Shown here: piece after piece, positions 1 through 8,300 of the stretch
Layout: each line of letters starts with the position of its first letter
Position numbering within the stretch: the first letter of the stretch is position 1
Source of the DNA: Sergeia podlipaevii
Taxonomy: Eukaryota > Euglenozoa > Kinetoplastea > Trypanosomatida > Trypanosomatidae
Direction: 5' to 3'
Length of the DNA stretch: 18,834 nucleotides
NCBI GenBank assembly: GCA_030849805.1
Contig: JASANZ010001841.1
Location: 1-18,834, forward strand
The notes under the pieces: generated by a model
What the model saw: the letters and a program-made list of their open reading frames with translations, nothing else
Told to the model about the DNA's origin: nothing
Databases searched by the model: none
Program-made: the position numbers and the translations under genes

Positions 1-83
1 TCCTTCCCCCCCCCCCCCTCCCTTCGCACTGTCTCGTCCTTTCTCTTTTCTTTTTGTTTGTTCACACATGTTTATGACGCACA

Positions 84-111
84 AGAGAGAAAGAGAGAGA
101 GAGAGAGAGAG
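84..111 (+). repeat. (GA)n microsatellite
   Basis: A purine-only AG/GA dinucleotide run of about 28 nt lies in the non-coding flank. Similar GA runs occur downstream of the stop codons of the first and last genes, so this one may mark the 3' UTR of an upstream gene. Confidence 0.85.
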
Positions 112-242
112 CTGTATATGGAAGCACTCACATTGGAAAAAAACTAGATGTGTCTTATATTATCCAAAAAAAAAAAAAGCAGGCCATGGCATGTGAGTGG
201 GCGGTTTATATATCTATAATGTTTTGACAAGAAGTATGCCGC

Positions 243-291
243 TGGTTTTTCTTTCTTTCAGCCGCATTTTTCTCCATTTATTTTACTGCAG
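243..291 (+). promoter_or_regulatory. Candidate trans-splice acceptor cluster for the Plus3-RING gene (distal)
   Basis: A pyrimidine-rich stretch ends in AG at 260-261, and a second T/C-rich run ends in AG at 290-291. In kinetoplastids a polypyrimidine tract followed by AG directs spliced-leader addition. Use of this site would give a leader of about 530 nt with no upstream ATG. Other candidates lie closer to the gene, at 362-392 and 727-775, so the functional site is undecided. Confidence 0.4.
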
Positions 292-361
292 CGCGTACTA
301 CCTCCATCAGTGTCTCACTAAATTTTAAGCAAAACTTTATTTCTCATTTTTTGTTTGTTTG

Positions 362-392
362 TTCTTACATTTTTTTTTTGTCTCCTTTTAAG
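362..392 (+). promoter_or_regulatory. Candidate trans-splice acceptor for the Plus3-RING gene (middle)
   Basis: A T-rich tract with C interruptions ends in AG at 391-392. It is the longest T run before the gene. The resulting leader would be about 426 nt and free of ATG. Confidence 0.45.
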
Positions 393-726
393 GAAAGTAT
401 CTCCCACTCCACATTGAAGAGAAGTTGTGGAGAAAGAAAAGAGGAAAGGAGGAGTGGGAAAACGGCTGCGTACGTACGTGCGTGTGTTTGTTTGTTTGAT
501 TGTATTTTAAAGCAGGCCTCAGCGTACACATATATATACTCACACACACACACAAACACGCTTTTATTTATTTTTTATTATTGTTAGGTGCATAGTTTTG
601 TGTTACATATATATATATTTAAGTGAGTGTGAGGCAAACATACATACATACATACATATACAGACACATACATACACAGAGATACACGCGCAAAAGGTAG
701 AAGAAAGAAGGGGGGGGTGATATATA

Positions 727-775
727 CCTTTTATTTTCTTGGCCGCGGATTATTAAATTTATTAAATTGTGATAG
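727..775 (+). promoter_or_regulatory. Candidate trans-splice acceptor for the Plus3-RING gene (proximal)
   Basis: A short pyrimidine tract at 727-740 is followed by the AG at 774-775. This would give a leader of about 43 nt, similar in size to those inferred for the next two genes. The tract is shorter and the spacing to AG longer than for the other genes, so the case is moderate. Confidence 0.4.
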
Positions 776-818
776 GAAAAGATAGAAAGGCGGACGGGGT
801 GGCAAAAAAAAGAAAAAA

Positions 819-2138
819 ATGCTGGGCGAAGAAGACCAGAATCTTTTCCTCGTGGCGCGCCAGGCGCAGGTCAACCGTAACACCGCTATTCATATGCTAG
901 AGTCCCCAGATGCACGCGAGATCATCAAAGGTGTCTTCGTGCGTGTCCTGCTCGAACTCCCTACACGACAGGAGGACTACGTCGTGGCGCGGGTGGTGGG
1001 CCTGATGGAGGGGGAACCCTATTCTGGCTTCTCCACCATCCCTGGGCAGACCACCACTACGCATCTTGTGCTTCACCTGCCGCCTGAGCTCGCTGCTATC
1101 AACGGCACACAGTACCAACTCAACAGCGTTAGTAATAGTATGATGCGTGAAGCGGAGTTCTCGAGATGGCTCACAGATACCAGAGCGGAAGACTCCAACC
1201 TTCTCCCTACTCATGACCAGCTCATGGTCTGCGTCACACGGGTGCGCTCGGCGGTTGCGAGTCTGTCCCTCTCACGGCAGAGGAGGAACTCCAGCGCTGG
1301 GACACTCCGCGCCGCTCAGCAACAACCATATGGTGGGGTCTCGCCCACTAATGCGAACATTTCTGCTTCTCACGCCAGTCTGCATCCACCATCTACACAG
1401 TTTCCAGTCCCCAGGCAGCAGGCTATTCCAGCAAACAACAACCCCGCTGGCGCCGCGGGAATGAATGGGCAGCTTTCAATGCCGCCATCCTCGGCCCCAC
1501 CCGCTCCTTCCCAAGCTCTCCCTGTCTCTCGCAAAGGCACATCGATGCGCAGCTTGCCACCTCCTTTGAGCCCCCAGCAACACCCCGCTAGGTACGCGAG
1601 CACCAACGATGTACTTGTCAGCGCCTCTGTCGACTCCGCCTTGACCGCAGCGACGGCGCCACACGCAGCCATCCCAGCTTCCGCTCAAAGTTTGCTGAAT
1701 GGCTCTGCTGCCTCCCCTTCGAATGCTGCCGCGGTTGCTGCCGCCATCGCCACCGGTGGAGTACCACAAGCAGCACAGCGACCTTTCTCTTCTTCTGTGT
1801 TCGCAGCGGCAGAGGAGGAAGAACTCATGCGCCGGCTGCGTCAGGAAGTAATGAATCAACTGTCGCAAAAGTTCGTTCTTTTTCCGAGGGATCCTGGCGA
1901 GTACAAGCTCTCGCGCCTGCGAGTAGTAGAAAGAGATATGCTAGAATACCTTCATCAAGTCCGGGAGGAGAAAGACAACAAACATGAGAACTGTGTCGTG
2001 TGTTTGGGAAATGTACCTACTGTCATCCTACTCCCGTGCAAGCACAAGGTGATGTGCAGGCTGTGCGCACCGTCGTGCAGTTGCTGCCCAGTGTGCAGGA
2101 GTGACATCAAGGAAATGTTTGAACCCCAGGAGGTGTGA
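819..2138 (+). CDS. Plus3 (Rtf1-like) domain protein with C-terminal C3HC4 RING finger
   Basis: 439 residues. Residues about 8-120 resemble the Plus3 domain of the Paf1-complex subunit Rtf1: a helical start, the GVFVRV strand at 38-43, YVVARVVGLMEG at 54-65, the VSN motif at 104-106 and the EAEFSRW helix at 111-117. Known Plus3 domains bind phosphorylated Spt5 repeats or nucleic acid. Residues about 130-330 are an Ala/Ser/Pro/Gln-rich, probably disordered linker. A charged helix at about 332-390 precedes a RING at 392-426 with ligands C392, C395, C407, H409, C413, C416, C423 and C426, which is a complete C3HC4 set, so E3 ubiquitin ligase activity is likely. No Rtf1 histone-modification domain is apparent. 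The ATG at 819 is the first after 580 nt without one, and the stop is TGA. The RING assignment is firm. The Plus3 assignment rests on motif recognition and is fairly strong. A nuclear role in transcription is inference. Confidence 0.88.
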   Translation: MLGEEDQNLFLVARQAQVNRNTAIHMLESPDAREIIKGVFVRVLLELPTRQEDYVVARVVGLMEGEPYSGFSTIPGQTTTTHLVLHLPPELAAINGTQYQLNSVSNSMMREAEFSRWLTDTRAEDSNLLPTHDQLMVCVTRVRSAVASLSLSRQRRNSSAGTLRAAQQQPYGGVSPTNANISASHASLHPPSTQFPVPRQQAIPANNNPAGAAGMNGQLSMPPSSAPPAPSQALPVSRKGTSMRSLPPPLSPQQHPARYASTNDVLVSASVDSALTAATAPHAAIPASAQSLLNGSAASPSNAAAVAAAIATGGVPQAAQRPFSSSVFAAAEEEELMRRLRQEVMNQLSQKFVLFPRDPGEYKLSRLRVVERDMLEYLHQVREEKDNKHENCVVCLGNVPTVILLPCKHKVMCRLCAPSCSCCPVCRSDIKEMFEPQEV

Positions 2139-2219
2139 GACATGCGCATTGGAGTATTCTTCCTTTTTTTATTTAGATAGATGGGGGTCAGATTGTATTT
2201 TTAAGAGGTAGATGATGAT

Positions 2220-2235
2220 GAGAGAGAGAGAGAGA
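2220..2235 (+). repeat. (GA)n microsatellite in the 3' region of the Plus3-RING gene
   Basis: Eight GA units start about 80 nt after the TGA stop and continue into a purine-rich block up to about 2262. It is complementary to the (CT)n repeat at 2402-2427, so the two could pair in RNA. Confidence 0.85.
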
Positions 2236-2401
2236 AAGAGGAAAGAAGGAAGAGGGGGAGAGGAACATACATATTTTTCTCTTATACATTGCTGTGATTT
2301 TGCTATAATTATTGTTTGTTTGCTTCTTTTGTGTTTGAAATATTTAGAAAAAGGGTATGCGCATGTATATCTTCATATGGGCATGTGTGTCTTTGTTGCT
2401 C

Positions 2402-2427
2402 CTCTCTCTCTCTCTCTCTCTCTCTCT
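2402..2427 (+). repeat. (CT)13 microsatellite
   Basis: Thirteen CT units are followed by more pyrimidines and an AG at 2441-2442. The tract resembles a strong splice acceptor, but it lies some 650 nt upstream of the BBS8 start with ATGs in between, so it may be an alternative or cryptic site. Confidence 0.85.
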
Positions 2428-2550
2428 TTCATTCTCTCGCAGTGCGCATATATCTCCTCTTTTCTTCATATAGGTGCATATATGTATATATATGTTGATA
2501 CCATCATCTATGTTCACTTTCTCACGTTCAAAAATTTTGTATTGTTGCAC

Positions 2551-2574
2551 ATATATATATATATATATATATAT
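2551..2574 (+). repeat. (AT)12 microsatellite
   Basis: Twelve AT units in the spacer. The repeat is self-complementary and could also pair with the (AT)n at 2674-2692. Confidence 0.85.
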
Positions 2575-2673
2575 TTCCTCATTTCTGTTGTTCATTTACA
2601 TTATTCATTATTATTATTTTTCAGTGTTCTTGAAGAGGCATGCATCAGAGTAAAAGAGAAAACAAATTGAAGG

Positions 2674-2692
2674 ATATATATATATATATATA
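2674..2692 (+). repeat. (AT)n microsatellite
   Basis: A second AT/TA run about 100 nt after the first. It immediately precedes the only non-repetitive island of the spacer. Confidence 0.85.
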
Positions 2693-3021
2693 TGTACATG
2701 ACAAGGAGAAAGTGAGACGCTTCACTAGCGCAGAAGGTGACGTCTTATGGACTGCGCACGAACTTGGGCTGTGTTCTGCCGTGATGGCTCATGTGCCGTT
2801 GTTGCTTTGCAATCCCCCCCCCCTTTGTGGTCATTATTTTCTTTCTTTCTTTCTGCCTTTCTTTCCGTCTTTTTCACTGTTATTTTATTCAACTATTATT
2901 GTTACTATGATTAAACCATTACTATATTGGTAATGCTTAGTGATGCATTGTTGAGCGTTGATAATTTCTTTCCTTTTTGCTATTTATTGTTTTATAGTGT
3001 ATCAAAGGAAAATAGTATCAA

Positions 3022-3067
3022 TTTGTTTATTATTTTTTTTCTCTCTTTTACGCCACATTCTTTTCAG
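3022..3067 (+). promoter_or_regulatory. Probable trans-splice acceptor for BBS8
   Basis: A T-rich tract with a CTCTCTTTT core runs into TTTTCAG, with AG at 3066-3067. The first ATG after it is 21 nt downstream, at 3089. The open frame continues upstream of this site, but that part includes the polypyrimidine tract and would be removed from the mature mRNA, which decides the start. Confidence 0.75.
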
Positions 3068-3088
3068 ATATACATATATATTCAAGCA

Positions 3089-5065
3089 ATGACAAGTACA
3101 GCAACAACAGCGTCCAGCACTGCACAACCCACCCTCCCCATTGGCATAGACCCCGCCTATTATGCGCTGAGTCTCCTGCGACGTCGTAAGTTGGACGAAT
3201 GCGTCGCCGTCTCCACGTTCTATCTTCACCCAGACCAGAGGAAGAAATCCACTGAGTCAAACAATGAAAGTACTGCAGCGCAGTCAGAGTCAGAGTCGCA
3301 GAGTGTTGATACAGGCATTATTGATGAGCAGCTCTGGTACATTCAAACAAAGGCGATGGTCCTTCAAAGCTGGTTCGATGACACCGAGATCGAAGATGAC
3401 GGAGTCGACGATGTGCTGCTGGAGGGCGAACAGGCCGTTGTCAGCACAGCGCATCGCCCGAACACCTCCCTGACCGCAGCCGCTGCACGCGGGGGGAGGG
3501 CAGGTGGTGGCTCGCGAGCAGGAGGGGGCGGAGGACTGGGCACCTCCTCAGGCGCCAGGCCAGTGAGCAGCCGTTATGGCTTTGCGAGGCCCGGGACGCA
3601 GAGCAATCGCCCAGGTGCACTCCAAGGTCGTGGTGGCACCGCCGTGCGGCCTATTACCGGGCGCTTTATTCGCTTGGGCACTGCCTCGCTGCAGGCTGTG
3701 CCAGGTGGGCCTCACATCAACCTCCAGAGGCTAAACTTGGAGAAGTACGCGCAGAAGAAGCCCATGGTGGCGAAGCTTCTGTGTGACTATCTTCTTTACG
3801 TGGAGCACAAGCCCAAGATGGCACTGCAGCTCTGCGAGGCAGCCTTGAAACCACCGCCACCACCACCTCCCGTCTCTGTTGCTGCGAGTGGAGATGTGAT
3901 GCCTCCGCTGGTGCCGCCAGCTGGCAGTGGTATTCGTGGATCCGGGCCATTCCCCCCGATGGTGCCCGTGGCCGTTGGGCGAACACCACAGGCGACGGAG
4001 CATCAGGTGCAGCAAGTGGGAGTGGCCAATGCACATGACTGGTGGTGGAAGGCACGTCTAGCGAAAGCAAACTATCAGCTCGGACTCCTGCGTGAGGCGG
4101 AAAAGCACTTCAAGGCGGCCTTGTTCGAGGGCTCATGTGGTCCCAGCGGATCACCGGTCTCGGCGGCAGCGGCAAACAGAACGAGTAAGGAGCGGAAGCA
4201 GACCTTCGCCAATTACAGCACTGGTGTCGTTATGGAGATGGCGAAGTTGTACAAGAAAATGGATCAGCCCCTTACCGCTCTCGAGCTTTTTGCCACTGCC
4301 CTGGAAGAGAACTGTGTGGATCATCACATGCTTCTTTGTAGTGCGCGGTTGTACGATGACCTGCACGACTCAGAAAAGGCCTTTGAAATGTATAAGCAGG
4401 TGCTGCGCGTAGATAGCAGCAATGTGGAGGCGATTGCCTGCATAGCGGCACACTTCTTTTATGAAAAGAATCAGCCTGAGATATCCCTGAGGTTCTACCG
4501 CAGGCTCCTGCAGATGGGCGTGCACTCAACTGAAATATGGAATAATATCGGCCTCTGCGCTTTCCAGTCTTCACAGCTTGATTTTGCTTTGAGCTGCTTT
4601 GAGCGTGCTCTTGCACTCTGCAAGGACGATGCCCAGCAGGCAGATGTCTGGTACAATATCGGCCACATCGGCATTGGCTTGGGCAACGTAAAGCTCGCGG
4701 AGCGCGGCTTCCGGCTTGCCGTTGCCGCCGATCCTTCCCATGCGGAGGCTCTCAACAATCTTGCCGTGCTTGCTCTTACCAACAGCAAGGAGGACGCAGA
4801 TGGTGGGGAGGTGATTGGACTACCAAGTGGAGTCTCCACAGCCGCGAGCGCAGACGAGGACAATGCGCAGCTGCTGCTGAGTACGGCCGCCATTATGGCT
4901 CCGGAGCTGCCCGAGGCACTTTACAACTTAGGGCTCCTGGAGTTCATGGCGGGCAACTTTGAGGAGTCCAACCGCTACACCAGTCGTGCGCTGGATGCAT
5001 TCCCAGAGCACTCCGAGAGCAATCTTCTTCGTTCAAAGCTTAAGGAATATTTCAAGGCGTTATAG
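3089..5065 (+). CDS. BBS8: BBS8/TTC8, tetratricopeptide subunit of the BBSome
   Basis: 658 residues. BBS8 is a core subunit of the BBSome, the coat-like complex that carries membrane proteins in and out of cilia and flagella with IFT and Arl6/BBS3. The family pattern is clear throughout. An N-terminal helix has LLRRRKLDEC at 28-37. The RPxT/RPG-rich segment ends with RPITGRFIRLGTAS at 187-200, then INLQRLNLEKYAQ at 210-222. A DWWWK motif lies at 317-321 and TPR repeats run from about 317 to 640, including YRRLLQMG at 470-477 and ADVWYNIGH at 518-526. The tail LKEYFKAL matches the family C-terminus. It is longer than the usual 500-540 residues because of a Gly/Arg-rich insert at about 130-155, a Pro-rich insert at about 255-312, a Ser/Ala insert at about 346-366 and an acidic/Ser insert within the last TPRs at about 564-592. 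The start at 3089 follows the splice acceptor. Presence of BBS8 indicates a flagellated organism. The identification is very secure. Confidence 0.96.
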   Translation: MTSTATTASSTAQPTLPIGIDPAYYALSLLRRRKLDECVAVSTFYLHPDQRKKSTESNNESTAAQSESESQSVDTGIIDEQLWYIQTKAMVLQSWFDDTEIEDDGVDDVLLEGEQAVVSTAHRPNTSLTAAAARGGRAGGGSRAGGGGGLGTSSGARPVSSRYGFARPGTQSNRPGALQGRGGTAVRPITGRFIRLGTASLQAVPGGPHINLQRLNLEKYAQKKPMVAKLLCDYLLYVEHKPKMALQLCEAALKPPPPPPPVSVAASGDVMPPLVPPAGSGIRGSGPFPPMVPVAVGRTPQATEHQVQQVGVANAHDWWWKARLAKANYQLGLLREAEKHFKAALFEGSCGPSGSPVSAAAANRTSKERKQTFANYSTGVVMEMAKLYKKMDQPLTALELFATALEENCVDHHMLLCSARLYDDLHDSEKAFEMYKQVLRVDSSNVEAIACIAAHFFYEKNQPEISLRFYRRLLQMGVHSTEIWNNIGLCAFQSSQLDFALSCFERALALCKDDAQQADVWYNIGHIGIGLGNVKLAERGFRLAVAADPSHAEALNNLAVLALTNSKEDADGGEVIGLPSGVSTAASADEDNAQLLLSTAAIMAPELPEALYNLGLLEFMAGNFEESNRYTSRALDAFPEHSESNLLRSKLKEYFKAL

Positions 5066-5370
5066 AAGAAAACAAGATAGAAAAAGAAAAAAGAAAGCAC
5101 CAAGTGTGCTTTGTTGTTGATGATGATGATGATGATTGGATCGTGTTCGAAAATGATAGAACAAACTGTCTGTTGCTCTCTTGTAATCTGAGCTTTATTC
5201 CTTTTTTTCTCCGCTTCTTTCTTTGTGCGTTACTATTCAATAATTGTTGTCATATACATCTAGTACAAACACACATATACACGTGCAAACACAGAGGGGA
5301 TAAGAGAAGCCCTTCTCTACTTCCCTTCTTTTCTTTAGAGAGGCAATAGATATCCACTTCACAAGCATTC
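5066..5370 (+). other. Intergenic spacer between BBS8 and the coiled-coil gene
   Basis: 305 nt without a gene. It starts with an almost pure purine block (5066-5098) directly after the BBS8 stop. It then has a (TGA)6 repeat at 5118-5136, a T/C-rich tract at about 5194-5224, CA-rich sequence at about 5262-5292 and the splice acceptor of the next gene. Confidence 0.8.
5311..5338 (+). promoter_or_regulatory. Probable trans-splice acceptor for the coiled-coil gene
   Basis: A 26-nt nearly pure pyrimidine tract ends in TTTAG, with AG at 5337-5338. The first ATG downstream is at 5371, giving a leader of about 32 nt plus the spliced leader. Confidence 0.75.
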
Positions 5371-8300
5371 ATGTCCTCTCTTGCAACTCCTGTGAGACAC
5401 GGAGCAGCAGCAGCAGCAGCAGCATCCGTACGATCTGGTGGCGCGGGAAGTATCACCAGCCCTCCTTCACAGCAGCAGCAGCAGCAGCAGCCATCAAGGC
5501 ATCTTCAACAGTTCCGAGGCGTCACTATCAACATTTCAGACGGCACGAACACATCAACGTCGAATGTTCTCAACGACAGCGCGCACAGTAGTGCAACGGG
5601 GGGCAGAGATGCAGCCACCACCACCACCGCTCATGCTGCTGCTGCTGCCGCTGGGGGTTCTTCACAACAGCAGCAACTGAGGTATCCAGGTGTCTCGCGT
5701 GTCCCGTTAGGCTCATACGTTTCGCTCTCCAGAGGCGGATCTTATGGCACCGCAAGCAGCGGCTTCACCTCCCCCCACCAACCAGGCGGAGGTAGAGGAG
5801 CCAACAGTAATCTATATAGCAGCAGTCTGCTTCAAGATCTTCGTAGAGGGCGGCAAACGCCTGACGTAGTGAAGAACGCGAGTGGCAGCAGCAGCAGCAG
5901 CAGCCCAGCACGGAATTTTGGTAGCATCACCACCACTACCCGCAGCAGTGGCAAAAATGTTAGCAACAATAACGATTATCATCGCCAGCAGCAGCAGCAG
6001 CAGAAACAACAACAACAACGCCACCACACGCCTGACAGGGAGACCACTACTAGTCAACTGGCTGAGGAAGCTAATGTGGTGAGGGAAATTTATAACGAGA
6101 AGCTCCGCGCGAGCGTCGAGGCGGTTGTGCACACGCTCAGCAACGAGCTGCCGGATGACCACATTTTGCATCAGCTCGTGGCTGACGCTGCGACGGAGCA
6201 GTATGTCAAGGTGCGCATGTGTGAGATCGTGGAAGCCTTTCTCTACTCTGCTCAAGCGGACCAGTACCACGAGCTCGCGCTCGAGCTGGCCAGGAAGGAG
6301 GCGGAAGCGCTTGAAATAGGACAGCAAGCGAAGTCCTTAGAGCGCCAACTGGCCGCCCTGCATACGCCACCGCTCCTCTTTGACAAGTTCACGCAAGCAA
6401 CGGGGAAGGTGGATGAGGGGACCAACGTGCAGCTGGAGGAGCCTTTCTTCGACGCACAGCAGACTGCCGCTAATCAGCACTACAGCACGGGGGGCACTGG
6501 CAGAAACTGCCTCGACACAAATAAAAGCGGCAGCCACGACATGAGCGAGGCGAACATCAGCTACGTGAACCCCATGGCGGAGGAGGAGGCGCGCCGTGAG
6601 CTGATGGTTATTCTTGAAGAAGCAACACACGAGAGCGAGGTGCAGCGCAGCGGACAGGCTCTGCTTGCCCCTGCCCGTCTTGCTGAGGTCACACGCACGG
6701 AGAATCAGTATGTGCAAAAGTACGACTTTATGTCCGATGTCGTGGCGGAGCTCTACAGAACGGTGAGTGGGCTCTTGCAGTACGTCGATGGGTCCCTGGA
6801 GAGCCTTGACGCCTTCCGACACGACCTCGAGGAGCGGCGCGTGGACGGACTGAAGGGGGGAGATGCACTGACGCCAGCAGCAGCAACAGGGAGAGGAAGA
6901 GGAAGTGCCACCTCCTCGACTACGCGCGCCGTTGGTGAATCCTTTCTACAGTCCTCACCCTTTGCAGCTGTACAGGCAACTGAGATCACTGCTGGTGCAC
7001 GCGTGACCCCTCCCTCTCAGACCGTGTCTCTCCCTCGCACGCATCGGCAGCGCACGGCGGTGACGGCGGAGCGCACACGAGTGCGCCAACTCTCGGAGGA
7101 ACTGCGGGAAAGTCAAGTGGTGGTGGCCATGGTGCTTGATCGCCTTGCTCAGCAGCAGCAGCAACAACAACAGCAGGTGAAACAGTTGGAAGAGCAAAAA
7201 CGCTTGGCGGAGCGCGAGGCCGCACTGGCAGCGAGCACGACAGAGAACGCGCGCCAGCTGAAGGAGACTTTGGAGCGAGTCAAGCGAGACTATCAAGATG
7301 CGGCGGCTGCAGAGCGCGCTGATGCACATGAGCAGATACGTGAGCTCAGAGATCAACTGGAGAACGCGACCGCGGAGAGTAGTGCAGCGCACGCCCAGGC
7401 TCAGAAAACGGGTCGAGAGCTGATGGACACGGAATCTCAACTGCGGGCTGCTCGCGAGCGCATTGCCGAACTAGAATATGACCTGCAGAGCGGTCTCCAG
7501 TCTCACGAGCAGCAACGAGAGAGCCTAGAAGCACTCCGGGCAGAGAGTGCTGCCCTGCGCCTCTCCCTGCGCAAGGCCTCCACGGAGATGTTTTGTGCCC
7601 AGGCGGAGGCGAGTCTCGCAACGCTTGAGTTGCTCTATCAGGAGTCTCTTAATGCAAAACTGATGCTCCTGCAGCGACTTGGCTACGAGAAGCTAACGAG
7701 AGATCTGGAGAGTGCTGTAAGGATGGAGAAGGAAGGCGCGAGGCACGTACAGGTGCAGGCACAGCTGGCTGAAACGGCAGTACTCGAGAGGGACCTGGCG
7801 CAGAAGGCGTCCATGGACGAGCTCGCGGCTTTGCTGAAGAGGATGTGGGAGGACGATTTTCGCATCACCGGCGGCAACGACAGCGGTGAAGGCGCTGGGA
7901 GTTCTCAGCAAGCTGAGCAGTCTAACAGTCACCCCCAGAAGATTAAGGAGATGGGCCTAGTAGCGGAAGGAGAGGAACCGAGCGCCACCAGGCGGAGCAG
8001 CGGCGGCAGTGTGTCTGGTGCTGGCCGGCGCGCTACCTCCGTGACTTCCAGGGGAAGCACCGGCACGAGCAGCAGCGGCAGTGGTAGTGATACGTGGCGA
8101 AAGGTTCAAGGAAGATACCGTGTGCCGTCCTCACTGCCTGGTCTTGCCACCGCGATTGAATATGCGTATAGTACGCTACATTTGCATCATCAAGCAACGC
8201 AGCGAACTCTGGAAGCGGCACAGGTGACCATCGCAGAGCGGGATGCCTTGATTGCTTCCTTGAAAGCCAGCGAGGCTCATTTGAAGGGTACACTCCGCAA

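Larger units (their letters stand above)
1..818 (+). other. Non-coding flank: upstream 3' region and leader of the Plus3-RING gene
   Basis: No convincing coding region is present. The stretch holds a C run near 7-17, a (GA)n tract, an A run at 166-178, TTTG/TTTG-type repeats near 347-363 and 484-498, a (CA)n tract at 541-553, an (AT)n tract near 607-618 and a CATA repeat at 639-658. Short open frames on both strands translate these repeats and do not look like proteins. The first part is probably the 3' UTR of a gene outside the window. From 239 to 818 there is no ATG on the + strand, which fits use of 819 as the first start codon whichever upstream splice acceptor is used. Confidence 0.75.
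2139..3088 (+). other. Intergenic spacer between the Plus3-RING gene and BBS8
   Basis: 950 nt made of the 3' UTR of the first gene and the leader of BBS8. It contains a purine-rich block near 2203-2262, (CT)n and two (AT)n repeats, a run of ten C at 2814-2823 and a TTTC-rich stretch at 2836-2876. Several open frames cross it, but they translate repeats into Ile-Tyr or Leu-Ser strings and I do not regard them as genes. The stretch 2700-2812 is compositionally normal and stands out from its surroundings; no coding or known RNA signature was recognised in it. Confidence 0.8.

Noticed and set aside
351..587. Open frame of 78 codons before the Plus3-RING gene
   Set aside because: It begins with TTG, not ATG, and translates T-rich and CA-repeat sequence. 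It overlaps candidate splice acceptors and shows no domain.
1476..1868. Long antisense open frames opposite the coding regions, such as this 130-codon one
   Set aside because: These are shadows of GC-rich low-complexity codons on the + strand. They have no domains, and the gene cluster is unidirectional.
2212..2670. Open frame of 152 codons in the first spacer
   Set aside because: Its translation is a readout of GA, CT and AT repeats (Arg-Glu, Ser-Leu and Ile-Tyr strings). It crosses splice-acceptor-like tracts.
2776..2812. Possible C/D snoRNA: a GTGATGG sequence resembling a C box near 2781
   Set aside because: No D box (CTGA) lies at a suitable distance and no closing terminal stem was found.
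2640..2933. ATG-started open frame of 97 codons in the first spacer
   Set aside because: It crosses an AT repeat, a C run and a TTTC-rich tract. The only normal-looking part is the short island, and no protein motif is seen.
2927..3088. N-terminal extension of the BBS8 frame
   Set aside because: It begins with TTG, encodes Phe/Ile/Ser from the polypyrimidine tract and includes the splice acceptor at 3066-3067. BBS8 homology begins just after ATG 3089.
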